Assembly (NCBI RefSeq): GCF_019402665.1
Contig: NZ_VSST01000044.1
Span: 124,001 to 188,000 of the forward strand
Origin: Bradyrhizobium canariense
GTDB lineage: Bacteria; Pseudomonadota; Alphaproteobacteria; Rhizobiales; Xanthobacteraceae
Length of the DNA: 64,000 nt
Reading direction: 5' to 3'
Every line of letters begins with the position of its first letter. The first letter of the stretch is position 1. A program made the translations under genes and the position numbers. The notes beneath the pieces are model-generated. The model saw only the letters and a list, made by a program, of their open reading frames with translations, did no database searches and had not been told where the DNA came from. Positions 41,221-49,973 of the stretch are shown piece by piece.

Positions 41221-42786
41221 ATGTTCGATCTCTTCCACAATCTGGGCCTCGGTTTCGGTGTGGTGTTTCAGATCTCCTGGTGGTCACCCTGGTGGCTCTA
41301 CGGTCTGTCGCTGCCGATCTCGATCAACATTCTCATGTGCCTGATTGGCGCATTGGTCGGCACGCTGGTCGGCGTGCTGCCCGGTATCGGCACCGTCGCA
41401 ACCGTGGCGATGCTCCTGCCCATCACGTTCGGATTGCCGCCGGTCGGCGCGCTGATCATGCTCGCCGGCATCTATTACGGCGCCCAGTACGGCGGCTCGA
41501 CCACCTCGATCCTGGTCAATATTCCCGGTGAGGCGACGTCGGTCGTCACCGCCATCGACGGCCATCAGATGGCAAAGCAAGGCCGTGCCGGCCCGGCGCT
41601 GGCGATCGCGGCGATCGGCTCGTTCTTCGCCGGCTGCGTCGCGACCGTGCTCATTGCCGTTCTCGGTGCGCCGCTGACCAAGCTCGCGCTGGCGTTCGGC
41701 CCGGCCGAATATTTCTCGCTGATGGTGCTGGGCCTGATCTTCGCGGTGGTGCTGGCCAAGGGCTCGGTGCTGAAGGCGATCGCGATGATCGTGTTCGGCC
41801 TGATGCTGTCGATGGTCGGCTCTGACATCGAGACCGGCGCCTCGCGCATGGCGTTCAACATTCCGGAGCTTGCCGATGGTCTCGGCTTTGCGACGGTGGC
41901 GATGGGCGTGTTTGGCTTCGCCGAGATCATCCGCAACCTCGACGCCGGCGCCGAGATGAACCGCGACCTCGTGCAGCAGAAGATCACCGGCCTGATGCCG
42001 ACCAGGAAGGACCTGATCGACTCGGCACCTGCGATCCTGCGCGGCACCGTGCTCGGCTCGATCCTCGGCATCCTGCCGGGCGGCGGCGCCGTCATCGCGT
42101 CCTTTGCGTCCTACACGCTCGAGAAGAAGATCGCCAAGAACCCGTCGCGGTTCGGCCGCGGTGCGATCGAGGGCGTGGCGGCGCCGGAAAGCGCCAACAA
42201 TGCCGCGGCGCAGACCTCCTTCATCCCGCTGCTGACACTCGGCATCCCGCCCAACGCCGTGATGGCGCTGATGGTGGGCGCGATGACCATCCACGGCATC
42301 GTACCGGGTCCGCAAGTGATGCAGAAGCAGCCGGAGCTGGTCTGGGGCATGATCGCCTCGATGTGGATCGGCAATCTGATGCTGATCATCATCAACCTGC
42401 CGCTGGTTGGAATCTGGGTGCGGCTGTTGCGCGTTCCCTACCGGCTGATGTTCCCCTCGATCGTGATCTTCTGCGCGATCGGCATCTACTCGGTGAATAA
42501 CGCGCCGGTCGACGTCATCCTCGCAGGCGTGTTCGGTCTGGTCGGCTACTGGCTGATCAAGCACGATTTCGAGCCGGCGCCGCTGCTGCTCGGCATGGTG
42601 CTCGGACCGCTGATGGAAGAGAACCTGCGCCGCGCGCTGCTGATCTCGCGCGGCGACTGGAGCGTGTTCCTGACGCGTCCGCTGTCGGCCGTGCTGCTCG
42701 CGATCGCCGCTTTCCTCCTGGTGCTCACGGTGCTGCCCGCGTTGCGTGCCAAGCGCGACGAGGTATTCACGGAATCCGAAAACTAA
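41221..42786 (+). CDS. tctA: Tripartite tricarboxylate transporter large permease (TctA)
   Basis: A 521-residue inner-membrane permease with about 12 segments. Family features: GALVGTLVGVLPGIGTVATVAMLLPITFGLPPVGALIMLAGIYYGAQYGGSTTSILVNIPGEATSVVTAIDGHQMAKQGRAGPALAIAAIGSFFAG, GILPGGGAVIASFASYTLEKKI and GAIEGVAAPESANNAAAQTSFIPLLTLGIP. It co-transports dicarboxylates or citrate with Na+ using TctB and a separate binding protein. Start is ATG 41221 (GTG 41218 also possible). A terminator hairpin follows at 42864-42890. Confidence 0.94.
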   Translation: MFDLFHNLGLGFGVVFQISWWSPWWLYGLSLPISINILMCLIGALVGTLVGVLPGIGTVATVAMLLPITFGLPPVGALIMLAGIYYGAQYGGSTTSILVNIPGEATSVVTAIDGHQMAKQGRAGPALAIAAIGSFFAGCVATVLIAVLGAPLTKLALAFGPAEYFSLMVLGLIFAVVLAKGSVLKAIAMIVFGLMLSMVGSDIETGASRMAFNIPELADGLGFATVAMGVFGFAEIIRNLDAGAEMNRDLVQQKITGLMPTRKDLIDSAPAILRGTVLGSILGILPGGGAVIASFASYTLEKKIAKNPSRFGRGAIEGVAAPESANNAAAQTSFIPLLTLGIPPNAVMALMVGAMTIHGIVPGPQVMQKQPELVWGMIASMWIGNLMLIIINLPLVGIWVRLLRVPYRLMFPSIVIFCAIGIYSVNNAPVDVILAGVFGLVGYWLIKHDFEPAPLLLGMVLGPLMEENLRRALLISRGDWSVFLTRPLSAVLLAIAAFLLVLTVLPALRAKRDEVFTESEN

Positions 42787-42863
42787 GGGCGCCGCGCCTG
42801 CATCGGCGCGTCGTGCCTCGAACCCAGCCGGCAAGTTGGCCAGCAGGATCAATCTGATAGACG

Positions 42864-42890
42864 AGGGGCGGAATGCTGAGTTCCGCCCCT
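42864..42890 (+). terminator. Terminator hairpin after tctBA
   Basis: AGGGGCGGAA-TGCTGAG-TTCCGCCCCT, a perfect ten-bp stem, followed by TGTCGTTTG. The T-run is weak but the stem is strong and sits 78 bases past the tctA stop. Confidence 0.6.
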
Positions 42891-43008
42891 TGTCGTTTGC
42901 ACCGGGAACGCTCACTTTTCCGGGTATAATGCGTATCGATGGCGAATCGCCGCTGTCGCAGCGCGGGGGCGGCCGCTAAATTCGCCGCCTCCCCAAAGGC
43001 TCACGCAC

Positions 43009-43803
43009 ATGCACCAGTATCAGGACCTGCTCGAGCGGATTCTTTCAGACGGCGCCGAAAAGACCGACCGGACCGGCACCGGCACGCTGTCGGTGTTCGG
43101 CCATCAGATGCGCTTCAACCTGTCTGCCGGTTTTCCGATGCTGACCACCAAGCGCCTGCCGCTGAAGGCGATCGTGCATGAGCTATTGTGGTTCCTGAAG
43201 GGCGATACCAACATCAAATATCTGCGCGACAACGGTGTCACCATCTGGGACGAGTGGGCCGACGCCAATGGCGATCTCGGCCCCGTCTACGGCCATCAGT
43301 GGCGCTCCTGGCCCGCGCCGGACGGACGCAGCATCGATCAGATCGCGAACGTGATCGACATGATCAAGCGCAATCCGGACTCGCGCCGCCTGATCGTCTC
43401 GGCCTGGAATCCGGCCGAGGTCGACAAGATGGCGCTGCCGCCGTGCCACTGCCTGTTCCAGTTCTACGTCGCCAACGGCAAGCTGTCGTGCCAGCTCTAT
43501 CAGCGCTCGGCCGACGTGTTCCTCGGCGTGCCCTTCAACATCGCCTCCTATGCGCTGCTCACCCTAATGGTGGCGCAGGTCACGGGCCTGAAGGCCGGCG
43601 ACTTCGTGCACTCATTCGGTGACACTCATCTCTATTCCAACCATCTGGAGCAGGCGAAGCTCCAGCTCACGCGCGCGCCGCGCGCGCTGCCGGTGATGCG
43701 GATCAATCCCGAGGTGAAGGATATCTTCTCCTTCTGTTACGAGGACTTTGAGCTCGTCGGCTACGACCCGCATCCGCACATCAAGGCCGCGGTCGCGGTC
43801 TGA
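43009..43803 (+). CDS. thyA: Thymidylate synthase
   Basis: A 264-residue enzyme converting dUMP and methylene-tetrahydrofolate to dTMP and dihydrofolate. It matches E. coli ThyA in length, and the catalytic Cys is at the same number, C146 in LPPCHCLFQFYV. RTGTGTLSVFGHQMRFNLSAGFPMLTTKR and the phosphate-binding SRRLIVSAWNPAEV and QRSADVFLGVPFNIASYALL are present. It forms an operon with an acetyltransferase and folA, whose product recycles the dihydrofolate. Confidence 0.97.
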   Translation: MHQYQDLLERILSDGAEKTDRTGTGTLSVFGHQMRFNLSAGFPMLTTKRLPLKAIVHELLWFLKGDTNIKYLRDNGVTIWDEWADANGDLGPVYGHQWRSWPAPDGRSIDQIANVIDMIKRNPDSRRLIVSAWNPAEVDKMALPPCHCLFQFYVANGKLSCQLYQRSADVFLGVPFNIASYALLTLMVAQVTGLKAGDFVHSFGDTHLYSNHLEQAKLQLTRAPRALPVMRINPEVKDIFSFCYEDFELVGYDPHPHIKAAVAV

Positions 43804-43808
43804 CGCCG

Positions 43809-44294
43809 ATGTCGCTCAATATCCGCCGCGCGCGCCCGGGCGAGGCCGGGCTTATTCTCGCTTTTATCCGCGAGCTCGCCGCGTACGAAAAGCTTTCGCA
43901 CGAGGTCGAGGCGACCGAGGCTGACATCGCCGACGCACTGTTCGGCGAGCGACAGCAAGTCCATTGCGCCTTCGCCGAGTGGAACGGCGAGCCGGTCGGC
44001 TTCGCGGTGTGGTTTGCGAATTTCTCGACGTTCAGCGGCCGCCACGGCATCTATCTCGAAGATTTGTATGTGCGGCCGTCACACCGGGGCAGGGGCCTCG
44101 GCAAGGCTCTGCTCGTGCACCTTGCCAGGGAATGCGTCGAGAACGGCTGGTCGCGGCTGCAATGGGCGGTGCTCGACTGGAACGCGCCGTCGATCGCGTT
44201 CTACAAGTCGCTCGGTGCCATCATGCTGGAGGACTGGACGCTGTGCCGCGTCACCGGTCCGGCGCTGACACGGCTTGCCGGGAGCGCGACCTGA
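43809..44294 (+). CDS. GNAT acetyltransferase between thyA and folA
   Basis: A 161-residue GNAT protein: MSLNIRRARPGEAGLILAFIRELAAYEKLSHEVEATEADIADALFG opens as in the spermidine/diamine N-acetyltransferase-like branch; HGIYLEDLYVRPSHRGRGLGKALLVHLARECVENGWSRLQWAVLDWNAPSIAFYKSLGA carries the acetyl-CoA loop RGRGLG and the last strand. The start is five bases after thyA and its stop overlaps the folA start by one base (TGATG). Substrate unknown. Confidence 0.9.
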   Translation: MSLNIRRARPGEAGLILAFIRELAAYEKLSHEVEATEADIADALFGERQQVHCAFAEWNGEPVGFAVWFANFSTFSGRHGIYLEDLYVRPSHRGRGLGKALLVHLARECVENGWSRLQWAVLDWNAPSIAFYKSLGAIMLEDWTLCRVTGPALTRLAGSAT

Positions 44295-44803
44295 TGGAGA
44301 TCGTCTTCGTCGTCGCGATCGCGGAGAACGGCGTCATCGGCGCCCGCAACGCGATGCCGTGGCGAATGAAATCCGACATGGCGCGCTTCAAGGCGCTCAC
44401 GATCGGCAAGCCCGTGATCATGGGCCGCAGGACCTTCGAATCCCTGCCCCGGCCGCTTCCGGGCCGCACCAATATCGTGGTCACGCGCGATGCGAACTAT
44501 CGCGCCACCGGCGCCATCGTCACGACATCGACTGCCGAGGCAGACGCCATCGCGCGCGGCGATGCCCTGCGGCGTTCGGTCACCGAGATCGCCGTGATTG
44601 GCGGTGCCGAAATCTATCGGCAATGGCTCGATCGCGCCGATCGCCTCGAAATCACCGAAGTGCATGCCCGCCCCGAGGGCGACACGCATTTCGACATCGA
44701 CAGGGCCGAGTGGGATGAGGTTGAGCGCATCCGTCATCCTGCCGGACCCCACGACAGCGCCGACTACTCCTATGTGACATATCGTCGGCGGGCGGGCCAT
44801 TAA
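44294..44803 (+). CDS. folA: Dihydrofolate reductase
   Basis: A 169-residue enzyme reducing dihydrofolate to tetrahydrofolate with NADPH. VVAIAENGVIGARNAMPWRMKSDMARFKALTIGKPVIMGRRTFESLPRPLPGRTNIVVTRD contains the substrate-site IGxxNxxPW, and the DM where Asp contacts the pterin; EIAVIGGAEIYRQWLDRADRLEITEVHARPEGDTHF carries the NADPH glycine motif. The start overlaps the GNAT stop, so translation is coupled in the thyA-GNAT-folA operon. Confidence 0.95.
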   Translation: MEIVFVVAIAENGVIGARNAMPWRMKSDMARFKALTIGKPVIMGRRTFESLPRPLPGRTNIVVTRDANYRATGAIVTTSTAEADAIARGDALRRSVTEIAVIGGAEIYRQWLDRADRLEITEVHARPEGDTHFDIDRAEWDEVERIRHPAGPHDSADYSYVTYRRRAGH

Positions 44804-44872
44804 CCGCATTTGCCAATGTTAACATTGACTTTTCTGCCCCCAAGCTTAGCTCGGAGGGCGGCGAGGGCTGCG

Positions 44873-44901
44873 TTGTAAGGGACCTGCCTGTCCCCTATAA
44901 A
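44873..44901 (+). promoter_or_regulatory. Likely promoter of hflKC
   Basis: TTGTAA (44873-44878), 17-base spacer, TATAAA (44896-44901), 55 bases before the hflK start. Both hexamers and spacing are close to the sigma-70 consensus. A CCCC run just before the -10 also resembles heat-shock sigma promoters. Confidence 0.5.
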
Positions 44902-44956
44902 GCCGGACCGGACAAAGCGGGCGGGGGCAATTTCACCCTGCCGAGGAGAGCGTCGA

Positions 44957-46093
44957 ATGCCGTGGAAGAATCAGGGCGGTGGCCCATGGGGCTCGGGTCC
45001 GAAGGGACCATGGGGCAACGGCCCGCAACCGGTCGGGCCAAGGCCGCCGGATCTGGAAGATCTTCTGCGGCGCGGCCAGGATCGCCTCCAGCAGATCATG
45101 CCGGGCGGCTATTTCTCCGGCATCGGCATCACGCTGATCGTGCTGCTCATCGTCGCGTTCTGGCTGCTATCGGGCTTCTTCCGGGTGCAGTCCGAAGAGC
45201 TCGGCGTCGTGCTGCGCTTCGGCAAGCATGTCCGCACCGTGGAGCCCGGCCTGAACTATCACCTGCCGTATCCGATCGAGACCGTGCTGCTGCCAAAGGC
45301 ATTGCGCGTTTCCACCATTTCCATCGGCATGACGCTGATCGACGATCCGGCGCGGCGCGGCCGCTCCATTCGTGACGTGCCGGAAGAGAGCCTGATGCTG
45401 ACCGGCGACGAGAACATCGTCGACGTCGACTTCACCGTGCTCTGGCGCATCAAGCCCAACGGCGTCGGCGATTTCCTCTTCAACATCCAGAATCCCGAAG
45501 GCACCGTAAAGGCGGTCGCCGAGAGCGCGATGCGCGAGGTGATCGGCCGCTCGCAGATCCAGCCAATCCTGACCGGCGCGCGCAACGTCACCGAACAGGG
45601 CGTGCAGGAACTGATCCAGAAGACCCTGGACAGCTACGGCGCCGGCATTCAGATCAGCCAGGTGCAGATGCAGAAGGTCGACCCGCCGGCGCAGGTGATC
45701 GACGCCTTCCGCGACGTCCAGGCGGCGCGCGCCAACCTCGAGCAGCTGCAGAACGAGGCGCAGACCTACGCCAACCAGGTCGTGCCGCAGGCACGCGGAC
45801 GTGCGGCGCAGATCATGCAGGCCGCCGAAGGCTACAGGGAGCAGACGGTCGCCGAGGCCAAGGGCCAGAGCTCGCGCTTCCTGAAGGTTTACGAGGAATA
45901 CAAGAAGGCGCCCGACGTGACGCGTGAACGGATTTATCTGGAGACGATGGAGCGCGTGCTCGGCGGCTCGGAAAAGCTCATCTATGACGGCGGCCAGTCG
46001 GGCCAGGGCGTCGTGCCTTATCTGCCGCTCAGCGAATTGACGGCCAAGCGGCCGCCTGCAACCGGCCAGCAGACGACCGGAGGCAACCGATGA
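44957..46093 (+). CDS. hflK: FtsH protease regulator HflK
   Basis: A 378-residue inner-membrane SPFH-domain protein. A Gly/Pro/Trp-rich cytoplasmic head (MPWKNQGGGPWGSGPKGPWGNGPQP) precedes one membrane segment (about 55-75, ISGI...FWLLSGFF), then the prohibitin-like domain (VQSEELGVVLRFGKHVRTVEPGLNYHLPYPIETV). With HflC it forms a large periplasmic cage around the AAA protease FtsH and limits its access to membrane substrates. Its stop overlaps the hflC start by four bases (ATGA). Confidence 0.95.
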   Translation: MPWKNQGGGPWGSGPKGPWGNGPQPVGPRPPDLEDLLRRGQDRLQQIMPGGYFSGIGITLIVLLIVAFWLLSGFFRVQSEELGVVLRFGKHVRTVEPGLNYHLPYPIETVLLPKALRVSTISIGMTLIDDPARRGRSIRDVPEESLMLTGDENIVDVDFTVLWRIKPNGVGDFLFNIQNPEGTVKAVAESAMREVIGRSQIQPILTGARNVTEQGVQELIQKTLDSYGAGIQISQVQMQKVDPPAQVIDAFRDVQAARANLEQLQNEAQTYANQVVPQARGRAAQIMQAAEGYREQTVAEAKGQSSRFLKVYEEYKKAPDVTRERIYLETMERVLGGSEKLIYDGGQSGQGVVPYLPLSELTAKRPPATGQQTTGGNR

Positions 46094-46986
46094 GATCTCC
46101 GGTCACAGGCATTGTCACGCTGCTCGGCCTCCTGCTCGTCGTGATCGTGGGCTACATGTCCCTGTTCACGGTGGCGCAGACCGAGCAGACCATCGTGCCG
46201 CAATTCGGCAAGCCCGTCGACGTCGTCACCGATCCCGGCCTGCACTTCAAGGCACCGTGGAATTCGGTGATCAACATCGACAAGCGCATCCTCGATCTGG
46301 AGAACCCGTCGCAGGAAGCGATCGCGTCCGACCAGAAGCGGCTCGTGGTCGACGCCTTTGCGCGTTACCGCATCAAGGACGCGCTCCGCTTCTATCAGAG
46401 CATCGGCTCGATCCAGGCCGCCAACATCCAGCTCACCACGCTCTTGAACGCGGCGCTGCGCCGCGTTCTCGGCGAGGTGACCTTCATCAACGTGGTCCGG
46501 GACGACCGCGAGAAGCTGATGCAGCGCATCCGCGATCAGCTCGATCATGAGGCCGACGGCTACGGCATCCAGGTCGTCGACGTCCGGATCCGCCGTGCCG
46601 ATCTGCCCGAGCAGAACAGCCAGGCGGTCTATCAGCGCATGAAGACGGAACGCGAGCGCGAAGCCGCCGAGTTCCGCGCGCAGGGCGGCCAGAAGGCACA
46701 GGAGATCCGCTCCAAGGCCGACCGCGAGGCGACCGTGATCGAGGCGGATGCAAGGTCGCTGGCCGAGCAGACGCGCGGCGTCGGCGATGCCGAGCGCAAC
46801 CGTCTGTTCGCCGAAGCCTACGGCAAGGATGCGGATTTCTTCTCCTTCTACCGCTCGATGACGGCCTATGAGAACGGGCTGCGCGCGAACGACACCCGCT
46901 TCCTGCTGCGCCCGGACTCGGATTTCTTCCGGTTCTTTGGTAACCCGTCCGGCAAGACGGCGACCACGACGCCAGCGAAGCCGTAA
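46090..46986 (+). CDS. hflC: FtsH protease regulator HflC
   Basis: A 298-residue SPFH protein, partner of HflK. One N-terminal membrane segment (about 5-26), then the prohibitin domain (QTEQTIVPQFGKPVDVVTDPGLHFKAPW). DKRILDLENPSQEAIASDQKRLVVDAFARYRIKDALRFYQSIGS and RADLPEQNSQAVYQRMKTERERE are HflC hallmarks; the latter region is a coiled coil. Translationally coupled to hflK. The membrane-protein quality-control module continues with DUF2065 and degP. Confidence 0.95.
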   Translation: MRSPVTGIVTLLGLLLVVIVGYMSLFTVAQTEQTIVPQFGKPVDVVTDPGLHFKAPWNSVINIDKRILDLENPSQEAIASDQKRLVVDAFARYRIKDALRFYQSIGSIQAANIQLTTLLNAALRRVLGEVTFINVVRDDREKLMQRIRDQLDHEADGYGIQVVDVRIRRADLPEQNSQAVYQRMKTEREREAAEFRAQGGQKAQEIRSKADREATVIEADARSLAEQTRGVGDAERNRLFAEAYGKDADFFSFYRSMTAYENGLRANDTRFLLRPDSDFFRFFGNPSGKTATTTPAKP

Positions 46987-46995
46987 GTGAGACAA

Positions 46996-47028
46996 GGGCG
47001 GCAAGTCGGGCCTCAGGTCTGGCCGCCC
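46996..47028 (+). terminator. Hairpin after hflC
   Basis: GGGCGGC and GCCGCCC form a seven-bp stem around a 19-base loop, 10 bases past the hflC stop. There is no T-run, so it may protect the transcript or attenuate rather than terminate. Confidence 0.35.
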
Positions 47029-47069
47029 CTCGTCCAGACAAGAACAGCACAGCGGGAGGTTCCAATCCG

Positions 47070-47276
47070 ATGAGGTCCATTGCGTTCACCGACTTCCTCA
47101 TCGGTTTGGGCATCCTGTTCGTGCTGGAAGGCTTGATGTTCGCGGCAAGCCCGGCCTGGATGCGCAAGGCCATGAAAAGCGCGATGGCCACACCGGACAA
47201 TGTCCTGCGAGCGGTCGGCATTGGTTCGGCCGTGGCCGGCTTGGTCCTGATCTGGGTTATGCGACGGCCAATTTAG
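47070..47276 (+). CDS. DUF2065 small membrane protein
   Basis: A 68-residue protein of DUF2065 (YjeT-like), with two membrane segments (about 7-25 and 45-62) separated by SPAWMRKAMKSAMATPDNVLRAVGIGSAV. DUF2065 genes are often found next to hflKC, as in E. coli (yjeT). It probably sits with the HflKC-FtsH complex; function unproven. A GGAGG ribosome site is nine bases before the ATG. Its stop lies in the loop of a hairpin (GCGACGGC/GCCGTCGC, 47261-47283). Confidence 0.85.
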   Translation: MRSIAFTDFLIGLGILFVLEGLMFAASPAWMRKAMKSAMATPDNVLRAVGIGSAVAGLVLIWVMRRPI

Positions 47277-47283
47277 CCGTCGC
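47261..47283 (+). terminator. Hairpin spanning the DUF2065 stop codon
   Basis: GCGACGGC-CAATTTA-GCCGTCGC is a perfect eight-bp stem with the TAG stop in or beside the loop. No T-run follows. It may slow RNA decay or weakly terminate. Confidence 0.35.
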
Positions 47284-47420
47284 ACCAACGCCAAAGTGAA
47301 GGCGAGGGACCGGTTTTCGCCTTATTGTCCGGGTCTTGAGGCCCGTTAAGGTCCGCGCTTGCGCCGTCCCCCCGTTCGAGCGCAGTCTTGACGCCGAATC
47401 CTTGCTTCCTGGAGATCACA

Positions 47421-48917
47421 ATGACCGCTGCCACCATTGCCCCGACCCGTTTGCGCTTAGGGCTGGCCGCGCTCGCCGTTGGCGCTTTCAGCGCATTCGG
47501 CACACCGGCCTCTGCGCGCGGACCGGACGGCATCGCCGACGTCGCCGAGAAGGTGATCGACGCGGTCGTCAACATCTCGACCTCGCAAACCGTCGAAGCC
47601 AAGGGCGGCGGCGGCAATGCCATGCCGCAACTGCCGCCCGGCTCGCCCTTCGAGGAGTTCTTCGACGACTTCTTCAAGAATCGCAAGGGTCCCGGCGGCG
47701 GCAGCAAGGGCGGAGAGAATAGCCCGGCGCCGCGCAAGACCAACTCGCTCGGAAGCGGCTTCATCATCGACACGTCAGGCGTCGTCGTCACCAACAACCA
47801 CGTCATCGCGGACGCCGACGAGATCAACGTCATCCTCAACGACGGGACCAAGATCAAGGCCGACCTGGTCGGCGTCGACAAGAAGACCGACCTCGCCGTG
47901 CTGAAGTTCAAGCCGCCGAAGCCGCTGGTGTCGGTGAAGTTCGGCGATTCCGACAAGCTGCGCCTCGGCGACTGGGTCGTCGCGATCGGCAATCCTTTCA
48001 GCCTCGGCGGCACCGTGACGGCCGGTATTGTTTCGGCGAAGAACCGTGACATCTCGTCAGGTCCGTACGACAGCTACATTCAGACCGACGCCTCCATCAA
48101 CCGCGGCAATTCCGGCGGTCCGCTGTTCAACCTCGATGGCGACGTCATCGGCGTCAACACATTGATCATCTCGCCCTCCGGCGGCTCGATCGGCATCGGC
48201 TTCGCCGTACCGTCGAAGACGGTCGCGGGTGTGGTCGACCAGCTCCGCCAGTTCGGCGAGTTGCGCCGCGGCTGGCTGGGCGTGCGCATCCAGAGCGTTA
48301 CCGACGAGATCGCCGAGAGCCTCAACATCAAGCCGCCGCGCGGCGCGCTGGTTGCCGGCGTCGACGACAAGGGCCCGGCCAAGCCGGCCGGCATCGAGCC
48401 CGGCGACGTCGTCGTCAAGTTTGACGGCAAGGACGTCAAGGACCCGAAGGATCTGTCTCGCGTGGTCGCCGACACGGCGGTCGGCAAGGAGGTCGACGTC
48501 GTCATCATCCGCAAGAGTCAGGAGGAGACCAAGAAGGTCACGCTCGGCAGGTTGCAGGATCCCGACAAGGTGCAGGCCGCAGTGAAGACCGACGAGCCTC
48601 CGCCTGAAAAGACCGTGACGCAGAAGGCGCTCGGCCTCGATCTCGCGGCGCTGAGCAAGGACCTGCGTGCGCGCTACAAGATCAAGGACAGCGTCAAGGG
48701 TGTGGTCGTCACCAATGTCGACGCCAATTCGGACGCCGCCGAGAAGCGCCTCTCCGCCGGCGACGTCATCGTCGAGGTGGCGCAGGAGGGCGTCTCCAGC
48801 GGCGCCGACATCCAGAAGCGGGTCGACCAGCTCAAGAAGGACGGCAAGAAGTCGGTGCTGCTGCTGGTGTCGAACGCCGACGGCGAGCTGCGCTTCGTGG
48901 CGTTGAGCGTGCAGTAA
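47421..48917 (+). CDS. degP: DegP/MucD-type periplasmic serine protease (Do family)
   Basis: A 498-residue periplasmic protease/chaperone. Signal peptide to about residue 32 (TPASA), a Phe/Asp-rich linker (SPFEEFFDDFFK), then the trypsin-like domain with triad H127 (TNNHV), D157 (KKTDLAVLK) and S231 (INRGNSGGPLFN). Two PDZ domains follow (about 290-375, RRGWLGVRIQ; and about 400-498, KALGLDLAAL). It degrades misfolded envelope proteins. ATG 47421 is chosen because the signal peptide starts there; ATG 47388 would add 11 residues and spoil it. Downstream of hflKC-DUF2065. Confidence 0.94.
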   Translation: MTAATIAPTRLRLGLAALAVGAFSAFGTPASARGPDGIADVAEKVIDAVVNISTSQTVEAKGGGGNAMPQLPPGSPFEEFFDDFFKNRKGPGGGSKGGENSPAPRKTNSLGSGFIIDTSGVVVTNNHVIADADEINVILNDGTKIKADLVGVDKKTDLAVLKFKPPKPLVSVKFGDSDKLRLGDWVVAIGNPFSLGGTVTAGIVSAKNRDISSGPYDSYIQTDASINRGNSGGPLFNLDGDVIGVNTLIISPSGGSIGIGFAVPSKTVAGVVDQLRQFGELRRGWLGVRIQSVTDEIAESLNIKPPRGALVAGVDDKGPAKPAGIEPGDVVVKFDGKDVKDPKDLSRVVADTAVGKEVDVVIIRKSQEETKKVTLGRLQDPDKVQAAVKTDEPPPEKTVTQKALGLDLAALSKDLRARYKIKDSVKGVVVTNVDANSDAAEKRLSAGDVIVEVAQEGVSSGADIQKRVDQLKKDGKKSVLLLVSNADGELRFVALSVQ

Positions 48918-48940
48918 GGGGCATGAGTCGCCACACATTC

Positions 48941-49045
48941 ACTGTCATGCTCCGCGAAAGCGGGGCATCCAGTACGCCGCGGCCTTTCCGTATCCTCGCC
49001 CTGTCTCTGGAATACTGGATCACCCGCTTTCGCGGGTGATGACAG
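48941..49045. repeat. Composite palindromic repeat, family C (copy 1)
   Basis: Outer arms ACTGTCAT and ATGACAG enclose two GC hairpins (CTCCGCGAAAGCGGGG; CACCCGCTTTCGCGGGTG) and the conserved inner parts ATCCAGTACGCCGCGGCC and CTCTGGAATACTGGAT, which are inverted. Very similar to 53058-53160. It fills the gap between the convergent degP and serB genes. Confidence 0.85.
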
Positions 49046-49056
49046 CGGAGAGGAGG

Positions 49057-49962
49057 CTACGCCTCCACGAACTCCTCGCGCCGATACCCCTGCGCATACA
49101 GCAGCGCGGTGAGATCGCCATGATCGATCCGGGCTGCCGCAGCCGCGGCCACCGCAGGCTTGGCATGATACGCCACGCCCAGCCCAGCCGCCTGGATCAT
49201 CGCGAGATCATTGGCGCCGTCGCCGACCGCCAGCGAGTCGACGTCGTCGAGATCGAACGACTCCATCAGATCCACCAGCGTCGCGAGCTTTGCCGCGCGC
49301 CCCAAAATCGGCTCCTTCACCTCGCCGGTGAACTTGCCGTCGCGGACGACGAGCTCGTTGGCGCGGTTCTCCTGGAAACCGATCCTGGTGGCGACCGCAC
49401 TGGTGAACAGTGTGAAGCCGCCGGAGACGAGACAGGCATAGGCGCCATGGGCGCGCATGGTCGCGACCAATTCGCGGCCACCCGGCGTCAGCGTAATGCG
49501 CTTGGCCAGCACCTCGTCGACGGCACTGGCGGGGAGGTCTTTGAGCAGCGCGACGCGCTCGCGCAGCGCCGGCTCGAACTCGACCTCACCGCGCATCGCA
49601 CGCTCGGTGATGGCTGCCACATGGGCCTTCACCCCGACGCAATCGGCGAGCTCGTCGATGCATTCCTGGCCGATCATGGTGGAATCCATGTCGGCGAGAA
49701 AAAGCTTCTTGCGCCGGAAGCCGACTGGTTGCACCACGATATCAATCGGTAGGTCGCCGCGAAGCTCGCGGAGCCGCTGTTCGATGGCGTGACGGTCGCC
49801 TTCGAGGTTACTGTCGGCGCCGAAGGGGATGTCGACTGCCACCCCGTCGAACAGCCAGTGCGCGGGAGCTGCCTGAGGCAGCACGGCGCGGGCGCCGTCG
49901 ACGATGGTCGAGTCGAGCGCGGGGTTATTCGGGTTGCAGATCAGCGTGGCAACGAGGGACAT
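49057..49962 (-). CDS. serB: Phosphoserine phosphatase
   Basis: A 301-residue HAD-family enzyme making L-serine from phosphoserine, the last step of serine synthesis. HAD motif I is DMDSTMIGQECIDELA (two catalytic Asp), motif II SGGF, motif III/IV GDGANDLAMIQAAGLGVAYHAKPAV. An N-terminal roughly 90-residue domain precedes it (ACT-like, MSLVATLICNPNNPALD). It is back to back with miaA, only 11 bases between starts, so their promoters must overlap each other's coding regions. Confidence 0.95.
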   Translation of the reverse strand: MSLVATLICNPNNPALDSTIVDGARAVLPQAAPAHWLFDGVAVDIPFGADSNLEGDRHAIEQRLRELRGDLPIDIVVQPVGFRRKKLFLADMDSTMIGQECIDELADCVGVKAHVAAITERAMRGEVEFEPALRERVALLKDLPASAVDEVLAKRITLTPGGRELVATMRAHGAYACLVSGGFTLFTSAVATRIGFQENRANELVVRDGKFTGEVKEPILGRAAKLATLVDLMESFDLDDVDSLAVGDGANDLAMIQAAGLGVAYHAKPAVAAAAAARIDHGDLTALLYAQGYRREEFVEA

Positions 49963-49973
49963 TTGAGGTTTTC

